A stretch of 19,606 nucleotides of DNA, from assembly GCA_964617625.1 (NCBI GenBank), contig CAZTZL010000052.1, positions 1 through 19,606 of the forward strand, written 5' to 3'. This DNA comes from CAZTZL01 sp964617625 (GTDB lineage: Bacteria; Zhuqueibacterota; QNDG01; DSAB01). Shown here piece by piece: positions 11,935-19,296 of this stretch. Under the pieces are notes generated by a model. The model made no database searches. It worked only from the letters and a program-made list of their open reading frames with translations, and was not told where the DNA came from. Made by a program: the position numbers and the translations under genes. How positions within the stretch are numbered: position 1 is the stretch's first letter; every line of letters begins with the position of its first letter.

Positions 11935-12894
11935 GTGAATAATAAAAATGATATTATTATTGATGTAAGAGCAGTTACAAAAATATTTGGTGATATCACT
12001 GCTGTCAATCAAGTGACTTTTACTGTAGAGCGAGGAGAAATATTTGGCTTTCTTGGTCCCAATGGGGCTGGAAAGACAACCACTATCCGAATGCTGACCG
12101 GCCTGCTCACTCCGAATTCAGGAGATGTCTTCATCGACGGAACAGATATAAAGAAAAACCCTGTAAAAGCAAAAATGAAAATGGGGGTTATTCCAGAAGC
12201 GGGAAACATCTATGCAGATTTAACAGCAAAACAGAACATTATCCTGGCCGGCAGATTCTATGGAATTTCCAGAAGAGAACTTAGGAAAAGAGCGGATAGT
12301 CTTCTGGTACAATTTCAACTCGATGAAAGAAAGGATGATGTTATCAAGACTTTTTCAAAAGGTATGAGACAGAGAGTCAATATTGCGAGTGCACTTGTTC
12401 ATCAACCCGAGATTCTGTTCCTGGATGAACCCACGTCCGGGTTGGATGTCCAGAGCCAACGATTAACCAAAACAATTATCAAACAGATGAATCAGAAAGG
12501 AACCACGATTTTTCTGACCACCCACAATATCGAAGAAACAAATCAACTGTGCGAAAGAATCGCCATTATCAACAAGGGTAAAATCGTTATCATTGACAAA
12601 CCTGAAAAATTGAGAAATACGTTCGAAACAACGCAATCCGTTGAGATCTCCTTTGATAAGTCCATAGACGAGAACCTGATTGGCCAGAGCAATTGTGTGA
12701 ATCGAATTGAAAGATTGGGTGATAAATGGAAGCTGTACACAGATAATCCGGATACACTGGTGAAATATTTAACCAGATTTGCTGAAGATAAACATTTGAG
12801 TATTATCTCCATGGAAATTTGCAGAGCAAGTCTGGAAGATGCTTTTATTAAATTAACAGAGGCTGCTCATGAACATACTCATCATTATCAATGA
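11935..12894 (+). CDS. ABC-2 type transporter ATP-binding protein
   Basis: 319 residues, GTG start with GGGAG 10 nt upstream. Walker A GPNGAGKT (41-48), Q-loop region near PEAGNIYADLT, signature FSKGMRQR (140-147), Walker B ILFLDEPTSGLD (160-171) and the H-loop TTHN are all present, so the ATPase is intact. It is of the CcmA/DrrA-like class that pairs with ABC-2 permeases. The last residues (HEHTHHYQ) are encoded where the gene overlaps the next one by 26 nt in another frame, so the His-rich end may be a by-product of the overlap. Substrate unknown; its permease is at 13230. Confidence 0.92.
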   Translation: MNNKNDIIIDVRAVTKIFGDITAVNQVTFTVERGEIFGFLGPNGAGKTTTIRMLTGLLTPNSGDVFIDGTDIKKNPVKAKMKMGVIPEAGNIYADLTAKQNIILAGRFYGISRRELRKRADSLLVQFQLDERKDDVIKTFSKGMRQRVNIASALVHQPEILFLDEPTSGLDVQSQRLTKTIIKQMNQKGTTIFLTTHNIEETNQLCERIAIINKGKIVIIDKPEKLRNTFETTQSVEISFDKSIDENLIGQSNCVNRIERLGDKWKLYTDNPDTLVKYLTRFAEDKHLSIISMEICRASLEDAFIKLTEAAHEHTHHYQ

Positions 12895-13222
12895 TGCTCC
12901 TTACGGAACTGAAAAGGCCTACAACGCCCTGAGACTGGCATTGACTTTAAAAAAACAGGACCCTGCGATGAAACTGGGAATATTCCTGCTGGCGGATGCT
13001 GTCGGCTGTGGTCTCCCAAAGCAAAATACACCTTCAGGTTATTACAATGTGGAAACGATGTTAAAATCTATCATCAGTAAGGGTGTCCCAGTCAAAGCGT
13101 GCGGTATGTGCATGGAAGCAAGAGGCATGAAAAATCTGGAACTTATTAAAGGTGTCGAACACAGCAATATGATTGAATTTGCAGAATGGGTAAAAAAATC
13201 AGAAAAAATTATTACCTTTTAA
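12869..13222 (+). CDS. DsrE/DsrF-like sulfur-transfer family protein
   Basis: 117 residues. MNILIIINDAPYGTEKAYNALRLAL, then VKLGIFLLADAV-type strand and the C-terminal KACGMCMEARGM define the DsrE-like fold; Cys in VKACGMC (residues 86 and 89) is in the place of the active Cys of this family, which carries persulfide sulfur in small oligomers. It begins inside the ABC ATPase gene (26-nt overlap), and ends 7 bp before the permease gene, an unusual location. That suggests either a shared role, such as exporting or handling a sulfur compound, or a simple insertion into an existing transporter operon. Confidence 0.87.
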   Translation: MNILIIINDAPYGTEKAYNALRLALTLKKQDPAMKLGIFLLADAVGCGLPKQNTPSGYYNVETMLKSIISKGVPVKACGMCMEARGMKNLELIKGVEHSNMIEFAEWVKKSEKIITF

Positions 13223-13229
13223 TCGCTCT

Positions 13230-13988
13230 ATGATGAAAATAATGAATCCAAATATTCGGTTTTTTCATGGTGTGTGCGTCACCATGGAAAAAAATATCAG
13301 AATTTATTACACCAAGGCTCCAGTTGTGATATTCGGCCTTCTGTTCCCTTTATTTATGTTTCTGTCTTTCTATATGGGAAGAGGGATTGATTTATGTCTT
13401 TACTTTCCCGGGCTCCTGGCAATGTCACTTTTTTTCACAGCCTCATCCGTTGGCCCCCTGATCACCCCATGGGAAAAACAGGCGGGTACTTACGAAAGAT
13501 TGCTCTCTTTTCCAGTCAGTATCAGTACCATCATTTTAGGAGACGTTGCAGCAGGACTGTTTTTTGGTGTCGCAATCAATACGATTGTATGCATCATAGG
13601 GCTTGTATTTTTGAAGTACACTGTTCATATCCTTATTTTGATTACAGGGTCCTTACTGGGATCATTCTGTTTTGCTTCTCTGGGTGTTTTATTGGCCTCT
13701 CCCTCAGTACGTTCTCCATCCCATATTATGATGTTTTCCAGTCTTATTCGCTTCCCGCTGATTTTTATTAGCGGCATTTTTATCCCTTTGGATAATTTGA
13801 AAGGAATCGGAAAGGGATTGACTTACTTCTCGCCAATTACTTATTTGGTGGATATATTGAACAGAAGCTTTAAAGGAGAATCCAATATTTCCCTAACCGT
13901 TGATTTTACGGCTTTACTGCTTTTCAGTGTCTTATTCATTTTTTTATCAAACAGATTTCATAAAAAGAATTTAATAAGGGGATTATAA
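13230..13988 (+). CDS. ABC-2 type transporter permease
   Basis: 252 residues with six predicted membrane helices, at about residues 28-48, 56-76, 102-126, 135-157, 167-187 and 228-246. SFCFASLGVLLASPS and ISGIFIPLDNLKGIGKGLTYFSPITYLVDILNR match the ABC-2 membrane domain (the FxPxxxL segment before the last helix). It forms the transporter with the ATPase at 11935, although the DsrE gene intervenes. The start is uncertain because no clear ribosome binding site is seen; ATG 13230 or 13233 are candidates, and coupling with the DsrE gene is possible. Substrate unknown. Confidence 0.88.
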   Translation: MMKIMNPNIRFFHGVCVTMEKNIRIYYTKAPVVIFGLLFPLFMFLSFYMGRGIDLCLYFPGLLAMSLFFTASSVGPLITPWEKQAGTYERLLSFPVSISTIILGDVAAGLFFGVAINTIVCIIGLVFLKYTVHILILITGSLLGSFCFASLGVLLASPSVRSPSHIMMFSSLIRFPLIFISGIFIPLDNLKGIGKGLTYFSPITYLVDILNRSFKGESNISLTVDFTALLLFSVLFIFLSNRFHKKNLIRGL

Positions 13989-14038
13989 TGATGAGCTTTT
14001 TATTTCAATCAATCGGCAGTCGTTTTCTCACAGTATAA
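13988..14038 (+). other. 16-codon ORF overlapping the permease stop
   Basis: The permease stop TAA shares its last base with an ATG that opens MMSFLFQSIGSRFLTV. It has no family match and no own ribosome binding site beyond translational coupling. Some ABC-2 operons encode a second permease at this point, so a residue of such a gene is conceivable but unsupported. Confidence 0.2.
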
Positions 14039-14054
14039 CAGTATAGAAGAGAAA

Positions 14055-14969
14055 ATGAACGTTGTATTCGACTGCATTCCCTGTACCATTCAAAGTTATC
14101 TCCGGCTGGCAAAGAACATTTCAATCCCGGAAACGCAGCGGGAGAACATTCTGCGCCGGCTGCTTGAATTTTTGTCCGAAGCGGACTATCGGCAATCACC
14201 GCCTGTTTTGGCTCAACATCTACAACGCATCCTGCGGGACATTTTAAAAACATCCGATCCGTATAAATCGATCAAGGAAAGCTCCAACCGGATAATGCTG
14301 GAGAGATATCAGGAATTTAAGGAAATGGTGGAAACTGCACGCGATCCGTTTGATACGGCCATGCGGCTGGCTATCGCGGGCAATGTCATCGATTTTGGAG
14401 CCAAACATCAGCTAAATATTAACGATATGATACAACAAGTTCTGATTTCGGAATTGGCAATCGATGATTCAGAAAAACTAAAAATGGACATTCAAAGTGC
14501 AAAGACCCTCCTTTACATCGGGGACAATGCCGGGGAAATTGTGCTCGATAAAATTTTTCTTGAAACCATCGGTCATCCCGATGCCTATTTCTCTGTCCGG
14601 GGCGCACCTGTCATCAATGATGTCACTACGGAGGATGCACTTTTTTCGGGCATTGACAACCATGCGAAGTTAATCACCACAGGAGATGATGCTCCGGGTG
14701 TGGTCTGGGAAACCTCTTCTGACGAATTTAAATCCATTTTTAAAACCGCAGATGTGATCATTTCAAAAGGCCAGGGCAATCTGGAAGGATTGTTCGACAT
14801 CTCTCAGAATATTTACTTCTTGCTTGTAACAAAGTGCGCCCTGATGTCCGACTATATCGGCGTGCCGGAAAAAAGCTTCGTGGTTTTACAAAGAAGGAAT
14901 TCGACCAATCATTCAAAGGAATTTGAATTGAAGAATGAGACCTTTTTAGATAATGTGAGAAAAACATGA
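14055..14969 (+). CDS. DUF89/ARMT1-like metal-dependent phosphatase
   Basis: 304 residues. Cys 7 and Cys 10 in FDCIPCTIQS, the motif GNVIDFGA (about 114-121), LYIGDNAGEIVLDKI (about 154-168) and ISKGQGNLEGL are the DUF89 signatures; the Asp-Asn of GDNAGE bind the divalent metal in family structures. DUF89 proteins are damage-control phosphatases that remove faulty phosphometabolites, or act in methyl-transfer-related repair; which substrate applies here is not visible. It overlaps the radical SAM gene by ATGA, so the two are coupled. This pairing recurs near cofactor-synthesis genes in anaerobes. Start has AGAAGAGA just upstream. Confidence 0.9.
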   Translation: MNVVFDCIPCTIQSYLRLAKNISIPETQRENILRRLLEFLSEADYRQSPPVLAQHLQRILRDILKTSDPYKSIKESSNRIMLERYQEFKEMVETARDPFDTAMRLAIAGNVIDFGAKHQLNINDMIQQVLISELAIDDSEKLKMDIQSAKTLLYIGDNAGEIVLDKIFLETIGHPDAYFSVRGAPVINDVTTEDALFSGIDNHAKLITTGDDAPGVVWETSSDEFKSIFKTADVIISKGQGNLEGLFDISQNIYFLLVTKCALMSDYIGVPEKSFVVLQRRNSTNHSKEFELKNETFLDNVRKT

Positions 14970-15940
14970 TCACGTTTGGGCCGGTCCCGTCGCGGAGATT
15001 GGGAAGAAGTCTCGGGATCAATAACATCCCCCCCAAAATATGTACCTATTCATGCGTCTATTGCCAGCTGGGACGAACAAAGACAATTCGGGCCGAACCC
15101 GGTTCTTTCTATCAACCGGAGGAAATAAGAGATGCGGCCGTTGAAAAAATTGAACTGGCGGACAGAGCCGGAGAATCCATCGATTATCTGACATTCGTTC
15201 CGGACGGGGAGCCCACGCTGGATATTCATCTCGGACAGGAGATCGATCTGATTCGGCCAACCGGGAAAAAAATCGCCGTCATTACAAACAGCTCACTGAT
15301 TGAACACAGCCGGGTCAGGGACGACCTGAAAAAAGCAGACTGGGTTTCCCTGAAAATCGATACAGTAAATGAAAAAATTTGGCGCAAGATCAATCGCCCT
15401 CACCGGTCACTTGTATTTCAGAATATTTTAGACGGCATCATCAAATTCGCCGGGGAGTACAGGGGCAAACTGGTCACGGAAACCATGCTCGTCCGCGGCC
15501 TGAACGATCAGGAAGATCAAATCAGGGCTGTGGCTGAATTCTTACGGCAAATTCCGGTAGCCACATCCTATCTTTCCATCCCGATCAGACCGCCGGCGGA
15601 AAAATGGGTGCAGGCCCCGACTGAAGAGACATTGATTCGGGCGCACGGGATATTGAGCACTGACATAAACAATGTAGAGTATCTGATCGGGTATGAGGGA
15701 AATGCGTTTGCCTTTACGGGCGATGTGCAAAAGGATCTTTTGAGCATCACTTCAGTGCACCCGATGCGTGAAGAAGCCGTCGCCGAATTTCTCAACAAGG
15801 CGGAAGCAGACTGGTCCGTTGTGGAACAATTGATCAATACAGGCGTGCTTGTTAAAAAAGAGTTTCAGGGTAACTGTTTTTACGCAAGAAGATTGTTTCT
15901 TCCCAAAACAAACGAAATGCGGGAATCGCGAATCGAGTAA
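14966..15940 (+). CDS. Radical SAM protein, Tyw1-like (COG0731) family
   Basis: 324 residues. The radical SAM motif CTYSCVYC (Cys 26/30/33) binds the [4Fe-4S] cluster used to cleave SAM. The opening FGPVPSRRLGRSLGIN and the strand YLTFVPDGEPTLD are characteristic of COG0731, relatives of wybutosine synthase Tyw1 but without its flavodoxin domain. The last 60-70 residues (MREEAVAEFLNKAEADWSVV to CFYARRLF) look like a small winged helix. Substrate unknown. Coupled to DUF89 by a 4-nt overlap and followed by an MBL-fold enzyme; these may jointly modify or repair a cofactor or a nucleotide-related metabolite. Confidence 0.9.
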   Translation: MITFGPVPSRRLGRSLGINNIPPKICTYSCVYCQLGRTKTIRAEPGSFYQPEEIRDAAVEKIELADRAGESIDYLTFVPDGEPTLDIHLGQEIDLIRPTGKKIAVITNSSLIEHSRVRDDLKKADWVSLKIDTVNEKIWRKINRPHRSLVFQNILDGIIKFAGEYRGKLVTETMLVRGLNDQEDQIRAVAEFLRQIPVATSYLSIPIRPPAEKWVQAPTEETLIRAHGILSTDINNVEYLIGYEGNAFAFTGDVQKDLLSITSVHPMREEAVAEFLNKAEADWSVVEQLINTGVLVKKEFQGNCFYARRLFLPKTNEMRESRIE

Positions 15941-15985
15941 ACATGATACCGCGTAAAAAATCAAATAAAGCCAGAGATTGAAAAA

Positions 15986-16699
15986 ATGACATTCACCGTG
16001 CTGTATGACAATTCAACCAGTGATCCGTCCATTTTATCCGGCTGGGGCTTTTCCTGTCTGATAGACGGGCACATTCTGTTTGATACCGGCGAAGCCCCGG
16101 ATTCGCTCTTTCACAACATGGAACGGCTGAACACAAATCCGGAAAAAATCGAAGCGGTGGTGATCTCCCACGACCATTGGGATCATACCGGCGGGCTGTG
16201 GGAACTGCTGAAAAAACGAAAAGGGTTGAAAGTGTACACATGTCCCGGATTCAGCAGCGAATTTAAAAAACAAGTAGATGCATTGGAGGGCACATTGATC
16301 GAATCCGGTGATTATCGGGAGATCAATGCGCAGATCTCCGTTACCGGCGAAATTCCCGGACAATACAAAGGGGCGCCCATGCCGGAACAGGCGTTGATTG
16401 TAAAAACCGGAACCGGCATCGCCATCGTTACCGGATGTTCGCATCCGGGAATTGTCACCATGGTTGAAAAAGCAAAAGAGATTTTCCCGGATTTACCAAT
16501 CTCCCTGGTACTTGGAGGATTTCATCTCATGACCGAAAATCCGGAAACCATCGATTCCATTGCATCCGCTCTGATGAAAATGGGCGTTCTCAAAGTCGGT
16601 CCGACCCATTGCACGGGAGAATTGGCCCAGACGATTTTTCAAAAGCGTTTTGGTGATCGACATGTCCCCGTTTGCGCCGGAAAACAGCTGGATCTATAA
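15986..16699 (+). CDS. Metallo-beta-lactamase-fold hydrolase, COG1237 type
   Basis: 237 residues. The metal motif HDHWDHTGG (His 62, His 64, Asp 66, His 67), TGCSHPGIVTMV and GPTHCTGE provide the two-metal site. The length and the motif GWGFSCLIDGHILFDTG resemble archaeal-type enzymes annotated as dihydropterin ribofuranosylaminobenzene 5'-phosphate synthase. A pterin-related or phosphodiester substrate is possible, but the family is broad and annotation by name alone is unreliable. The spacing of 45 bp to the radical SAM gene and 22 bp to the HD gene suggests one transcript. The ribosome binding site is weak. Confidence 0.87.
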   Translation: MTFTVLYDNSTSDPSILSGWGFSCLIDGHILFDTGEAPDSLFHNMERLNTNPEKIEAVVISHDHWDHTGGLWELLKKRKGLKVYTCPGFSSEFKKQVDALEGTLIESGDYREINAQISVTGEIPGQYKGAPMPEQALIVKTGTGIAIVTGCSHPGIVTMVEKAKEIFPDLPISLVLGGFHLMTENPETIDSIASALMKMGVLKVGPTHCTGELAQTIFQKRFGDRHVPVCAGKQLDL

Positions 16700-16721
16700 A
16701 AATAGGACGAACTGACACATC

Positions 16722-17528
16722 TTGAAATCAATCGGAGAAAAACACTTTAAAGAAATCAAAAACTGGTTCACCGAATATGTCCGGTCATTCAAGGACGGCA
16801 ATGAAATAGACCGAAGCAATATCGTACTTAAAGAGGACCACACATTACGCGTCTGCAAGGAAATTTTGTATATCGGGAAAAAACTTGGCCTGGATGATAA
16901 TGAACTCCGGTTGGCGGAAATCATCGCGCTTTTGCACGATATCGGGAGGTTCGAACAATATGCCGTATACAATACTTTTGCGGACCGGAACTCCGAGAAT
17001 CACGCTGCTCTCGGTATAAAAGTTCTAAAAAAATATAATGTCCTCAACAAATTGGATACTCCGACTGAAAGGCTTATTTTCCGGATAATAGATTATCACA
17101 ACCGAGCCTCTCTGCCTCCCGAAGAAGAGGAACAGTCTCTGTTCTTTATGAAGCTCTTGCGCGATGCGGATAAGCTGGATATCTTGAAAGTGGTCACCGA
17201 TTACTATCACCGAAAAGAGGGAAAACGAAACAAAGCCATTGAACTTGATCTCCCGGACACTCCTGGAATTTCGGAAAAAGTGTATCAGGATTTGATCCAT
17301 AAAAGAATTGTGAACGCGAATCATATGAAAAATCTGAACGATTTTAAATTACTGCAGACCGGCTGGATTTTTGATATCAATTTTAAACCGACTCTTCAGT
17401 GCATCAAATCAAGGCGTTATATAGAAATGATCCGGAAAGTCCTGCCTGAAACCGATGAGATCAGGGAAATCTTTAATGTGGTACAGGATCATCTTGACCG
17501 CCAGTCCGTGGAAATACCGGAGGAATAG
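16722..17528 (+). CDS. HD-domain phosphohydrolase
   Basis: 268 residues. The HD motif is complete: His 40 in EDHTLRVCKE, His 72-Asp 73 in LLHDIGRFEQY, and RDADKLDIL downstream. HD proteins hydrolyse phosphate esters of nucleotides or similar metabolites at a metal site; the particular substrate is unknown. The start is read as TTG with AGGACGA about 11 nt upstream, since no in-frame ATG lies near the conserved N-terminus. The gene is flanked by other small enzymes with short gaps, consistent with an operon. Confidence 0.82.
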   Translation: MKSIGEKHFKEIKNWFTEYVRSFKDGNEIDRSNIVLKEDHTLRVCKEILYIGKKLGLDDNELRLAEIIALLHDIGRFEQYAVYNTFADRNSENHAALGIKVLKKYNVLNKLDTPTERLIFRIIDYHNRASLPPEEEEQSLFFMKLLRDADKLDILKVVTDYYHRKEGKRNKAIELDLPDTPGISEKVYQDLIHKRIVNANHMKNLNDFKLLQTGWIFDINFKPTLQCIKSRRYIEMIRKVLPETDEIREIFNVVQDHLDRQSVEIPEE

Positions 17529-17557
17529 AGTCTGAATCAAACAATCATTTTTATCGA

Positions 17558-17794
17558 ATGAAAACTTTACAAAGTAAAAAGGTTCAAAACATTTTACGTG
17601 ACTGTAAATGGTATGCGGGGTGTCCGATGAAACGTTTTTTCGAATCGGGCCGGCTAAAAAGAAAATGGATCGAACTGTACTGCAAGGGAGACTGGGAAAA
17701 TTGTGTCCGGTACAGGATGGAGGAACAGGATCGTCCCCATCCGGACTGGATGCTTCCGGATGGCAATCTGGATGACCGCTTGAAAGAAGTTTGA
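17558..17794 (+). CDS. Small four-cysteine protein of unknown function
   Basis: 78 residues. Cys 16 and Cys 22 (DCKWYAGCPMKRFFESG) and Cys 42 and Cys 49 (LYCKGDWENCVRY) are placed as a possible zinc or [4Fe-4S] site. The C-terminal HPDWMLPDGNLDDRLKEV is likewise a pattern I have met in short hypothetical proteins of anaerobes, but I cannot name a function. No strong ribosome binding site is seen before this ATG, and the start could differ. It lies between the HD and the thioredoxin-like genes. Confidence 0.75.
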   Translation: MKTLQSKKVQNILRDCKWYAGCPMKRFFESGRLKRKWIELYCKGDWENCVRYRMEEQDRPHPDWMLPDGNLDDRLKEV

Positions 17795-17835
17795 TTTGTT
17801 TTGTACGGAATAAAAAAACGGCAAAGGAGTTTATT

Positions 17836-18186
17836 ATGCTTATGACAAATTTAAAACATCTTGAAAGTGAATCCCATATTCAGGAAACCCTTTCCGCAAA
17901 TGAAAATGTCATGATTTGCTGCGGACGGATGGGGCCCATGTGCATTCCGGTCTATCAGGCCATGGAACAACTGCAGCCGAAATACCCTCATGTGGCCTTC
18001 AGAGACCTGGAGTTTGATATCCCGGCAGCGGATTTTATCAAGAGCCTGCCGGAATGCGCTTCTTTCATGGGCCTTCCCTTTACTGTCTATTTTAAGAAAA
18101 GTCAGGTTGTCGCAGCCACAACAAGCATTCAAAGCCCTGACGAAATTGCACAAATATTGGACCGGGTATTTATAAAGCCCTCTTGA
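17836..18186 (+). CDS. Thioredoxin-fold protein with atypical active site
   Basis: 116 residues, start at the ATG 6 nt after AAGGAG (17824-17829). An upstream TTG in the same frame is less likely because it overlaps the previous gene. The fold is suggested by NVMICCGRMGPMCIPVYQAM, the ADFIKSLPECASFMGLP segment and the expected cis-Pro-like GLPFTVYFKKSQ strand. Instead of WCGPC it has Cys 28, 29 and 36 (CCGRMGPMC), a spacing not used by classic thioredoxins. It may act in thiol exchange with a specific partner or as a metal-binding variant. Catalytic ability is unproven. Confidence 0.8.
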   Translation: MLMTNLKHLESESHIQETLSANENVMICCGRMGPMCIPVYQAMEQLQPKYPHVAFRDLEFDIPAADFIKSLPECASFMGLPFTVYFKKSQVVAATTSIQSPDEIAQILDRVFIKPS

Positions 18187-18243
18187 AAATCCGATAGCTG
18201 GAGAAATTGGAAACGTTTTTCAATATAAAACAGGATACGTATT

Positions 18244-18558
18244 ATGGCCGATTATAGTATTGATGAAGTTAAAAAAGCATTAAAAATATTTGAACTGTCC
18301 GATACGGCCACAGTCTCCGAAATTAAAAACCGTTTTAAAAAATTAATGGCCATATGGCATCCGGACAAATGCCGGGAGCAGCCTGAAAAATGCAAGGAGA
18401 TGACACAAAAAATAAATCGGGCATACGAAACAATAATGAGATACTGCTTGAACTATAAAATTTCATTTAAAAAAGAAGATATCGAAAGAACGCTGGCCAA
18501 GGACGATGACACCTGGTGGTTGACGAGATTCGGTGACGATCCGGTTTGGGGAAGATAG
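18244..18558 (+). CDS. Small J-domain (DnaJ-like) protein
   Basis: 104 residues. The segment at 11-66 contains the HPD tripeptide (residues 39-41) within KNRFKKLMAIWHPDKCREQ, the mark of a J domain that stimulates the ATPase of Hsp70/HscA. There is no G/F region, zinc centre or HscB-type C-terminal domain. The tail DDTWWLTRFGDDPVWGR is short and Trp-rich. In the context of Fe-S and cofactor genes it could direct an Hsp70 to a client, as HscB does for IscU, but no hsp70 gene is present. The ribosome binding site is AGGA about 10 nt upstream. Confidence 0.83.
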   Translation: MADYSIDEVKKALKIFELSDTATVSEIKNRFKKLMAIWHPDKCREQPEKCKEMTQKINRAYETIMRYCLNYKISFKKEDIERTLAKDDDTWWLTRFGDDPVWGR

Positions 18559-18573
18559 GAGAAAGAAGATCAA

Positions 18574-19203
18574 ATGGCCAAAATCGAGCCTTTTGAGTTA
18601 TTTTCTGATCGATATGAAGCCTGGTTTGAAGAAAACCGAACTGTTTATATGTCTGAACTGGAAGCAGTGCGCCGGTTGCTTCCGGAAAAAAAGAAAGGAA
18701 TAGAAATCGGCGTCGGCAGCGGCCGGTTCGCTGCCCCGTTGAAAATAAAGTTCGGTATCGAGCCTTCATCAAAAATGCGGCTGCTGGCCCATAAAAAGGG
18801 GATTATAACCATTGCCGGTATTGCCGAAGCCCTCCCTTTTCGCGCCTCCCGTTTTGATTTTATATTGATGACCACCACACTCTGTTTTTTGGACAATTTC
18901 CAGGCCGCACTCAAAGAAATACGGAGGACATTAAAACCGTACGGGAAACTGATTATCGGCTTTGTCGATAAAAACAGTGAAATCGGCCGGTTTTACCAGA
19001 AGAGAAAACATAAAAGTGTATTTTATCAAAATGCCACTTTTTATTCGACAGAAGAACTGATCCATGATTTGACTGATACAGGGTTTAAAAATTTTCAATT
19101 TGTGCAGACCCTTTTCAAACCGCTCAAAAGTATTCGGACCATCGAGCCGCTGAAGACAGGACATGGCGAAGGATCGTTCGTTGTCATCTGCGCAAAAACG
19201 TAA
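18574..19203 (+). CDS. Class I SAM-dependent methyltransferase
   Basis: 209 residues. Motif I GIEIGVGSGRFAAPL (about 42-56), followed by FGIEPSSKMRLLA (motif II acidic residue), AEALPFRASRFDFILM (motif around D/E) and LKEIRRTLKPYGKLII, gives the UbiE/methyltransferase-11 fold. The substrate cannot be told. AGGAG next to the J-domain stop (18557-18561) serves as ribosome binding site about 12 nt before the ATG. It is the last gene of the tight run; the 93-bp AT-rich gap after it could hold the next promoter. Confidence 0.88.
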   Translation: MAKIEPFELFSDRYEAWFEENRTVYMSELEAVRRLLPEKKKGIEIGVGSGRFAAPLKIKFGIEPSSKMRLLAHKKGIITIAGIAEALPFRASRFDFILMTTTLCFLDNFQAALKEIRRTLKPYGKLIIGFVDKNSEIGRFYQKRKHKSVFYQNATFYSTEELIHDLTDTGFKNFQFVQTLFKPLKSIRTIEPLKTGHGEGSFVVICAKT

Positions 19204-19225
19204 CGGCACGATATGATAAAAATAT

Positions 19226-19254
19226 TTGCATATCAGTCTTATACTGATTATATT
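19226..19254 (+). promoter_or_regulatory. Possible promoter before the terminal small membrane protein
   Basis: TTGCAT (19226-19231), then 17 nt, then TATATT (19249-19254). The spacer holds a 6-bp inverted repeat ATCAGT/ACTGAT (19232-19237 and 19243-19248) that could be an operator. The -35 match is poor, so this is only a candidate. Confidence 0.35.
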
Positions 19255-19296
19255 TATGATAAATTTATCTGATATCACAATATGATCCAATAATCC

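Noticed and set aside
17791..17835. TTG start giving a longer thioredoxin-like protein
   Set aside because: AAGGAG at 17824-17829 is correctly spaced for the ATG at 17836, and the added residues show no signal peptide or conserved motif.
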